NCBI GenBank assembly: GCA_021780015.1
Contig: JAJXZN010000018.1
Coordinates: forward strand, 1-5,767
DNA from: Pseudomonadota bacterium
GTDB taxonomy: Bacteria > Pseudomonadota > Alphaproteobacteria > Rhizobiales > Beijerinckiaceae
Direction: 5' to 3'
DNA: 5,767 nt
In this document: positions 1 through 5,767 of the stretch, one piece after another
Numbering within the stretch: the first letter of the stretch is position 1
Layout of the letters: the number at the start of each line of letters is the position of its first letter
The notes under the pieces: model-generated
The model's database searches: none
Seen by the model: only the letters and a program-made list of their open reading frames with translations
Told to the model about the DNA's origin: nothing
Program-made: the position numbers and the translations under genes

Positions 1-2
1 GC

Positions 3-845
3 TGCATCTATTGTTTCGCGCGCCCGACCCATGCCTATATGGGCCTGTCGCCGGGACTCGATTTCGAAAGCAAGCTCTTCGCCAAAGCGGATGCAGCGCG
101 GCTGCTCGAACGCGAATTGGCAGCGCAAAATTATCAACCGAAAACAATCGCAATCGGTACCAATACAGATCCCTATCAACCGATCGAGCGGCAGCACAGG
201 ATCATGCGGCAGCTGCTCGAAGTTCTGGCCAGCGCCAATCATCCGGTGGGCATCGTCACCAAATCGGCCTTGATTCTACGCGATCTCGATCTTCTGAAGC
301 CTATGGCCGAAAAAGGTCTCGTCAAGGTCGCCCTGTCGGTGACGACGCTTGACCCTCTCCTTGCCCGCCGCATGGAGCCACGTGCCAGCAGTCCGGAGAA
401 GCGTCTCGCGGCGATCGAAGCGCTGGCCGAAGCTGGCATACCGACGAGCGTGATGGTGGCGCCGATCATTCCCGGCCTCAACGATGCTGAGATCGAGACG
501 ATCCTGACCCGCGCTCATGCCGCCGGCGCGCGCGAGGCGGGTTATGTCATGCTGCGCCTGCCGCTCGAATTGAGCGATCTCTTCAGCGAATGGCTGCTGG
601 CGCATTATCCAAGCAAGGCGCGCCATGTCCTTTCGCTCATCCGCTCGACCCGCGATGGCAAGATCTATGAGTCTCAATTCGGCAAGCGGATGACGGGCTC
701 GGGCCCCTATGCCTGGATGATCGGTCGCAGGTTCGAGGCGGCGGCCGCAAAGCTCGGGTTTGCCAAGACGCGAATCCGGCTGCGGCACGATCTTTTCACG
801 CCGCCGAAGCGGCAAAACGAGCAATTGCAGCTCGAATTGCTGTGA
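3..845 (+). CDS. PA0069-family radical SAM protein, C-terminal part (5' end outside window)
   Basis: The frame is already open at the window edge and gives 280 residues ending at TGA 843-845. It opens with CIYC followed by ARPTH and GLSPGLDFE. I read CIYC as the second and third cysteines of a CX3CX2C [4Fe-4S]-SAM motif whose first cysteine lies upstream. GTNTDPYQP (visible residues 52-60), a VTKSALILRD segment, VAPIIPGLND and a late GSGPYAW segment fit the PA0069/Rv2578c group, which is related to SplB (COG1533). Members are usually about 350-370 residues, so roughly 70-90 are missing on the left. The family should cleave S-adenosylmethionine reductively to a 5'-deoxyadenosyl radical, but its substrate is not known to me. 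The frame looks intact with no internal stop. As I recall, this gene often lies just before rnhB and ccrM in Hyphomicrobiales. The stop overlaps a possible GTG start for rnhB (GTGA, 842-845). Confidence 0.9.
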   Translation, partial: CIYCFARPTHAYMGLSPGLDFESKLFAKADAARLLERELAAQNYQPKTIAIGTNTDPYQPIERQHRIMRQLLEVLASANHPVGIVTKSALILRDLDLLKPMAEKGLVKVALSVTTLDPLLARRMEPRASSPEKRLAAIEALAEAGIPTSVMVAPIIPGLNDAEIETILTRAHAAGAREAGYVMLRLPLELSDLFSEWLLAHYPSKARHVLSLIRSTRDGKIYESQFGKRMTGSGPYAWMIGRRFEAAAAKLGFAKTRIRLRHDLFTPPKRQNEQLQLELL

Positions 846-928
846 GCTTCGCCATGCAATGGATTGCGCGGCTTGCGATCTTGGGGCTAAGAGCCTGGCT
901 CGGGCGGGGGCGCCCACAAGGCTCAGGC

Positions 929-1558
929 ATGGTCAAGAAGCCCTCTTTGCCGCATTTCCGCTATGAGCGGCAATTGGCCAGGAAATCCGTCTGGCCGATC
1001 GCCGGAATGGATGAAGTCGGGCGCGGTCCGCTGGCTGGGCCGGTTGCTGCGGCGGCTGTGATTCTCGATCCGGCCCGCTTGCCGAAGGGTGTCAATGATT
1101 CGAAGGCGCTGACCGCAGAAGAGCGCGAAGCCGCTTACGAAGAGATCATGCGGCATGCTGTAGCCGTGTCGGTCGCTTTTGCGAGTGCGGCGGAGATCGA
1201 CGCCATCAACATCCGTCAGGCTAGTCTTGCTGCGATGCGGCGGGCGCTTGCCGCGCTCGCCGTCGCGCCGAGCTATGCGCTCGTCGACGGCAATGATCTG
1301 CCGGCGGCGCTGTGCTGCGCCGGCGAGACGATCATCGGCGGCGACGCGCGCTCGCTGTCGATTGCCGCGGCCTCGATCGTTGCAAAAGTCACGCGCGACC
1401 GCCTGATGGCGCGTTTATGCGGTCTGTTTCCGGTCTATGGATTCAGCCGCCATGTCGGTTATGCGACCCCGGAGCACCTCGCCGCGATCGCCAAACACGG
1501 GCCCTCTCCCTATCACCGCTTGAGCTTCTCGCCGTTCAGGGCGGAGCCGGCCGCTTAG
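929..1558 (+). CDS. rnhB: Ribonuclease HII
   Basis: Type 2 RNase H cuts the RNA strand of RNA-DNA hybrids and nicks 5' of single ribonucleotides misincorporated in DNA, starting ribonucleotide excision repair in the cytoplasm. From ATG 929 the product has 209 residues, normal for the family. DEVGRGPLAGP holds the catalytic pair D28-E29 and the GRG motif that senses the ribonucleotide junction. NDSKALT follows, then D120 in LVDGND, D139 in IGGD and D157 in AKVTRDR, the acidic positions expected to complete metal binding. The C-terminal PYHRLSFSPF segment is also typical. I chose ATG 929 because AAGG at 918-921 is a well-spaced ribosome binding site and the remaining N-terminus matches family length. 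The frame is open back to GTG 842, which overlaps the upstream stop and would add 29 residues, and ATG 854 is also possible. It is probably cotranscribed with the radical SAM gene. Confidence 0.95.
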   Translation: MVKKPSLPHFRYERQLARKSVWPIAGMDEVGRGPLAGPVAAAAVILDPARLPKGVNDSKALTAEEREAAYEEIMRHAVAVSVAFASAAEIDAINIRQASLAAMRRALAALAVAPSYALVDGNDLPAALCCAGETIIGGDARSLSIAAASIVAKVTRDRLMARLCGLFPVYGFSRHVGYATPEHLAAIAKHGPSPYHRLSFSPFRAEPAA

Positions 1559-1679
1559 GCTCGGCGGCAAGTTTCTTTTAATCAAATCGTTCAGAAAAGG
1601 GACAGGTTCGCGTCATCATCCTAAACGCGGATTTTACCGGCTTCGCGCAAATTGTCGTTGTTCGTCGCGTATCCGGTGA

Positions 1680-2903
<1,224 letters not shown>

Positions 2904-2906
2904 GCA

Positions 2907-2952
2907 GCATCGGACCGAAAAGTGCGCAGCGGTTTTCGGGCAGATCTGATGC
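2907..2952. repeat. REP-like palindromic repeat A, between ccrM and atzG
   Basis: A 46-bp imperfect palindrome starts three bases after the ccrM stop. Outer arms are GCATC (2907-2911) and GATGC (2948-2952). Inner arms are CCGAAAA (2915-2921) and TTTTCGG (2933-2939), around the loop GTGCGCAGCGG. The right side carries extra bases that would bulge out. The core CGAAAAGTG, then CAGCGGTTTTCG recurs with small changes in the palindrome after the amidase gene, so the two look like one dispersed family. It could act as an RNA hairpin or 3'-end stabiliser for ccrM, but no T-run follows, so a classical intrinsic terminator is not supported. Confidence 0.65.
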
Positions 2953-2978
2953 GATCGATACTGTAAGATGGCGCTGTT

Positions 2979-3164
2979 ATGATCGATGATGCATCGCTGG
3001 CCGCCTGGTGCGATGCCATGGCAGCTCTCCTCGACTTGCCGATCGAGCGCGGCGACCGCGCCGAAATCCTCGCCAATTTGCGTCTGATCGCAAGGCAGAT
3101 CGGCCTCGTCGGCGACGTCGCGCTCGACGATCTTGCCGAGCCGGCGCCGGTGTTCCGGGCATGA
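2979..3164 (+). CDS. AtzG-like small subunit (DUF4089) of an AtzE-type amidase
   Basis: A 61-residue protein whose C-terminal EPAPVFRA and the pattern ALLDLPIERGDRAEILANLRLIARQIGLV match the DUF4089 family (AtzG, HpxX). AtzG is a GatC-like small partner that wraps around and stabilises AtzE amidases in an AtzE-AtzG complex. It has no catalytic residues of its own. ATG 2979 is the only reasonable start: the frame is closed by TAA at 2964-2966 and the ATG at 2968 runs straight into a stop. No strong ribosome binding site is visible; AAGATGG (2965-2971) is a weak candidate. The TGA stop (3162-3164) lies inside ATGA with the amidase start, so the two should be translationally coupled and made in similar amounts. 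The 75 bp upstream to ccrM includes repeat A, and no clear promoter is visible there. The symbol is left open because AtzG and HpxX cannot be separated by eye. Confidence 0.88.
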   Translation: MIDDASLAAWCDAMAALLDLPIERGDRAEILANLRLIARQIGLVGDVALDDLAEPAPVFRA

Positions 3165-4555
3165 GCCTGACGCTTGACGTTCTGCGCGCCGCGGCCCGTG
3201 ACATAGCAGCGGCTGTTTCGAGCGGGCAGATGTCCGCCCGCGCCGTCACCGCGGCGGCGCTGGGGCATGTCGATGCGCGCAATCCGCAGCTCAACGCCTT
3301 CACCGATATCACGCGTGCGCGCGCCCTGGCCAAAGCGGCAGCCATTGATGCCGGGCACGCGCCGCGCGGCGCGCTCGCCGGCGTGCCCTATGCGGTGAAA
3401 AATCTTTACGACGTGGCCGGTGTCGTCACCCGCGCCGGATCGAAAATCAATCGCGACAATGCGGCCGCGGCGACCGATGCTTTCGTCGTCGAGAAGCTCG
3501 AGGCGGCGGGCGCCGTTCTCCTGGGCGCGCTCGACATGGACGAATATGCCTATGGCTTCACCGGCGAGAATGTGCACGACGGGGATTCGCGCAACCCGCA
3601 TGATCCGCGCCATATGACCGGCGGATCGTCCGGCGGTTCGGCCGGCGCCGTGGCGTCGGGCATGGTCGCATTCGCACTCGGCTCCGACACCAATGGTTCG
3701 ATTCGGGTGCCGGCCTCGCTCTGTGGGCTCTTCGGCCTCAAACCGACCTATGGCCGGCTGTCGCGCCGCGGCGTCTTTCCCTTCGTCGCGAGCCTCGACC
3801 ATGTCGGCGTTCTGGCACGCTCCGCGGGCGATCTCGCACTTGCCTATGACGCGATGCAGGGCAGGGATAGCGGTGATCCGGCGCAAGCGGCGCGCGAGGC
3901 GGAGCACGTCCTACCATTGCTTTCGCAAGGCGCGACCGGCCTGCGCATCGCCGTGGCGGGGGATTATTTTCGCCGCAGCGGCCGCCCCGAATGTTTTGCC
4001 GCCGTTGACGCGGTCGCAGCCGCGCTCGGCGCGACGCGTGACGTCGTCGTGCCGTCGGCTGCGGCGGCACGCGCTGCGGCTTTCGTCATCACCGCCGCGG
4101 AAGGCGCCGCCTTTCATCTTTCGAGACTGCGTCAACGCCCGCAGGATTTCGATGCCGCGGTGCGCGACCGGTTGTTTGCCGGGGCGATGATCCCGGCCGA
4201 AGCTGTTCTTCGCGCACAAAAGCTGCGCGCCTGGTTTCGCGGCCGCATCAACGCGCTCTTCGAGGAGGTCGACATCGTCCTGACGCCGGCGACGCCATGC
4301 CGGGCGCCGCTCTCCGGCCAAAAGACAATCGAGATCGATGGCGCCGACGTGCCGGTGCGCGCCAACCTCGGCCTCTACACCCAGCCGATTTCCTTCATCG
4401 GTCTGCCGGCTTTGACCGTGCCTTTGTGGACGCCTGGCGAACACCTGCCGATCGGCGTGCAGATCATCGGGCCGCCCTGGCGCGAAGACCTCATCTTGCG
4501 CGTGGCGCATGAACTCGAACGAAAGGGTGTCGCACACGCACCGGTCGCGCCCTAG
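3161..4555 (+). CDS. AtzE-family amidohydrolase (amidase signature family)
   Basis: A 464-residue cytoplasmic amidase with the Ser-cisSer-Lys triad in place: K80 in GVPYAVKNLYDVAG, S156 in TGGSSGGSAG and the nucleophile S180 in GSDTNGSIRVPAS, with the usual 24-residue spacing between the serines. Other family segments are LFGLKPTYGRLSRRG (190-204), DIVLTPATP (371-379) and the C-terminal GLPALTVP and GVQIIGPP. Pairing with a DUF4089 gene separates this from GatA and general amidases and places it with AtzE and HpxY. AtzE of Pseudomonas ADP hydrolyses 1-carboxybiuret in cyanuric acid breakdown; HpxY belongs to oxalurate/purine nitrogen use in Klebsiella. Which substrate applies here cannot be read from sequence, and none of the usual companions (atzD, atzF, atzH/hpxZ, hpxW) is in the window. 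The stop codon TAG (4553-4555) is also the first three bases of the downstream palindrome, so the exact C-terminus may have been set by that insertion. Confidence 0.93.
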   Translation: MSLTLDVLRAAARDIAAAVSSGQMSARAVTAAALGHVDARNPQLNAFTDITRARALAKAAAIDAGHAPRGALAGVPYAVKNLYDVAGVVTRAGSKINRDNAAAATDAFVVEKLEAAGAVLLGALDMDEYAYGFTGENVHDGDSRNPHDPRHMTGGSSGGSAGAVASGMVAFALGSDTNGSIRVPASLCGLFGLKPTYGRLSRRGVFPFVASLDHVGVLARSAGDLALAYDAMQGRDSGDPAQAAREAEHVLPLLSQGATGLRIAVAGDYFRRSGRPECFAAVDAVAAALGATRDVVVPSAAAARAAAFVITAAEGAAFHLSRLRQRPQDFDAAVRDRLFAGAMIPAEAVLRAQKLRAWFRGRINALFEEVDIVLTPATPCRAPLSGQKTIEIDGADVPVRANLGLYTQPISFIGLPALTVPLWTPGEHLPIGVQIIGPPWREDLILRVAHELERKGVAHAPVAP

Positions 4556-4604
4556 AGCGGGATGCGAAAAAGTGTCAGCGGTTTTTCGCAAAAATCCCGC
4601 TCTA
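4553..4604. repeat. REP-like palindromic repeat B overlapping the amidase stop codon
   Basis: A 52-bp palindrome with perfect arms: TAGAGCGGGAT (4553-4563) pairs with ATCCCGCTCTA (4594-4604), and inside it GCGAAAAA (4564-4571) pairs with TTTTTCGC (4582-4589). AAAA (4590-4593) would bulge and GTGTCAGCGG forms the loop. It shares its core with repeat A (CGAAAA, GTG, CAGCGG, TTTTCG). Similar AGAGCGGGATGCGAAAAA elements are, from memory, widespread between genes in Hyphomicrobiales, like the RIME/REP class. It lies between convergent genes, so it could end transcription from either side, but no proper T-run follows and that role is inferred. Confidence 0.85.
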
Positions 4605-4617
4605 AACTCTTAGAATC

Positions 4618-4665
4618 GATCACGTTTATGCTTTCGGATCGATTCGATCCGAAAGCATCGTGATC
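4618..4665. repeat. Near-perfect palindrome centred on a GANTC site
   Basis: A 48-bp palindrome follows repeat B after 13 bases. ATGCTTTCGGATCGA (4628-4642) is the exact reverse complement of 4644-4658, with a single T at the centre (4643). Outside it, GATCACG (4618-4624) pairs with CGTGATC (4659-4665), leaving TTT (4625-4627) unpaired on one side only. The centre reads GATTC (4641-4645), a CcrM recognition site, and another (GAATC, 4613-4617) sits just before the left arm. It ends six bases before the stop of the convergent PAP2 gene. Together with repeat B it looks like a mosaic of two palindromes. A bidirectional terminator function is plausible but unproven. Confidence 0.85.
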
Positions 4666-4671
4666 TGACGC

Positions 4672-5265
4672 TCACCAAAGAGCGAGAACGAGGATCGACA
4701 GCGGATAGGCGAGGACGATGCCGAGAATCGCGCCGGCGAATGTGTCGCTCGGATAATGGTGCGCGGTGGCGATGCGCGACCAAGCCATCAGAAGCAGCAA
4801 GACGATCGCGGAGAGAATCGCCCCCGGCCAAACCAGCACGACAGGGGTCAGCACGCCGGACAGCGTCATCGTATGGCCGCTCGGAAACGAATGTTCGTCG
4901 AGCACGGTGAGCAGCGATTGCAGCTTGGGATCGGCCTGATAGGGCCGCGGCCGGCCGATCTTGCGCTTGATGATCGGGAACATGAGGTGGAGCAGGCCGG
5001 CATTCAGCGCGCCAAGGAAGATGACACGGAAGCCTTCGCGGCCGAGGCCGCTGAAAATGATCGGCACGATGATCAGATAGAGCCAGCTATTGCCAAGCTT
5101 GCTGATCGCGATGGCGGACACACGGCCGATCTTCGGTCGCGCCGAGCGCGAGATCAGATGAACCGCGGCGAGATCGGCGCTGCGCAATCTCTGGGCCCAT
5201 GCCATGCGAAGGGTAGCCTGCATCATCTGCTGATCGGTCGGCTCCGGCGTCGGAAGATTGGCCAT
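4672..5265 (-). CDS. PAP2-superfamily membrane phosphatase
   Basis: A 197-residue integral membrane protein with all three motifs of the PAP2/acid phosphatase superfamily in order: K100-x6-R107-P108 (KRKIGRPRP), PSGH at 128-131, and S163-R164-x5-H170-x3-D174 (SRIATAHHYPSD). The two histidines and D174 are the expected catalytic relay, through a phospho-histidine intermediate. Hydrophobic stretches at about 60-72, 79-98, 136-160 (probably two passes) and 176-196 suggest five or so membrane helices with the catalytic face outside the cytoplasm. Substrates in the family are lipid phosphates such as undecaprenyl pyrophosphate, phosphatidate or phosphatidylglycerol phosphate; which one applies is not visible. 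I chose ATG 5265 because GGGGGTGG lies just upstream on this strand and family homology begins shortly after. The frame stays open to 5403, but that extra sequence looks non-coding. It is transcribed toward the amidase gene, and the palindromes separate the two stops. Confidence 0.93.
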   Translation of the reverse strand: MANLPTPEPTDQQMMQATLRMAWAQRLRSADLAAVHLISRSARPKIGRVSAIAISKLGNSWLYLIIVPIIFSGLGREGFRVIFLGALNAGLLHLMFPIIKRKIGRPRPYQADPKLQSLLTVLDEHSFPSGHTMTLSGVLTPVVLVWPGAILSAIVLLLLMAWSRIATAHHYPSDTFAGAILGIVLAYPLSILVLALW

Positions 5266-5452
5266 AACCACCCCCGGCAAATCCAAATCACGCGCCGTCT
5301 GGATCACCAAAACGGAAGACGGTGACCGCCATATGACAGCCGCTCGCTTCTCCACCAAACGCACAGACAGGGCATCAGCGGTACAAAACCGCAGCAAAAT
5401 CAAACCGGCTCAGCGCAATCGCCGGGCCTTTAGCCGCGCCGGCGTCCGAATG
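5266..5452. other. Spacer between PAP2 start and thyA remnant; probable PAP2 promoter region
   Basis: I see no convincing gene in these 187 bases. The - strand part nearest 5265 holds the PAP2 ribosome binding site (5268-5275). Farther upstream is a T-rich stretch on the same strand (about 5383-5408) that could hold a promoter, but I cannot assign clear -35 and -10 boxes. A small 5-bp-arm inverted repeat (GCGGT 5378-5382, ACCGC 5388-5392) is probably chance. No trace of the missing thyA 3' end is found here in any frame. Confidence 0.4.

Positions 5453-5767
<315 letters not shown>

Noticed and set aside
276..917. Open frame of 213 codons antisense to the radical SAM gene and the rnhB leader
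   Set aside because: The + strand frame carries clear family motifs; this one has none and no ribosome binding site.
842..928. Signal peptide or membrane anchor on RNase HII from the hydrophobic leader
   Set aside because: RNase HII is cytoplasmic, the leader is better explained by an over-long open frame, and ATG 929 has a good ribosome binding site.
1578..1593. Possible CtrA box upstream of ccrM (TTAA then TTCA)
   Set aside because: The spacing is eight rather than seven bases and the second half-site is poor, so it does not meet the TTAA-N7-TTAA pattern.
2904..2978. Intrinsic terminator for ccrM or riboswitch before atzG
   Set aside because: Repeat A has no following T-run and its sequence matches the dispersed palindrome after the amidase, so a repeat element explains it better than a dedicated regulator.
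3911..4591. Open frame antisense to the amidase 3' half
   Set aside because: It runs into palindrome B and encodes no recognised motif, while the sense frame is a conserved amidase.
4553..4665. Terminal inverted repeats of an insertion sequence or a CRISPR fragment
   Set aside because: There is no transposase, no target-site duplication that I can see, and no regularly spaced direct repeats; the sequences are two single palindromes.

Overview
The window is about 5.8 kb of GC-rich DNA with high GC at third codon positions. It looks like the chromosome of an alphaproteobacterium of the order Hyphomicrobiales (Rhizobiales), perhaps near Beijerinckiaceae. The main clue is a complete CcrM-type GANTC adenine methyltransferase with its C-terminal domain, preceded by rnhB and a PA0069-type radical SAM gene. 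The palindromic intergenic repeats also fit that order. The taxonomic call is inference from gene content, not from a search.

Layout on the + strand: the 3' part of a radical SAM gene (start outside the window, ends 845); ribonuclease HII (929-1558); a 127-bp spacer; the CcrM methyltransferase (1686-2903); a REP-like palindrome (2907-2952); then a translationally coupled pair, the small AtzG-like subunit (2979-3164) and the AtzE-family amidase (3161-4555), whose frames overlap by ATGA. Two large palindromes follow (4553-4604 and 4618-4665). On the - strand: a PAP2-family membrane phosphatase (4672-5265), convergent with the amidase, and at the right edge the C-terminal part of thymidylate synthase, whose last ~36 residues have been replaced by unrelated sequence.

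The left half is genome maintenance: RNase HII removes ribonucleotides from DNA, and CcrM re-methylates GANTC after replication. The atzG-atzE pair is a nitrogen-scavenging amidohydrolase module bounded on both sides by palindromes that share a core, so it may have been inserted or exchanged as a unit. The right end shows a rearrangement scar in thyA.

I found no convincing undescribed system. The points most worth a second look are the related palindromes around atzGE (one supplies the amidase stop codon), a perfect palindrome with a GANTC site at its centre, and the truncated thyA.
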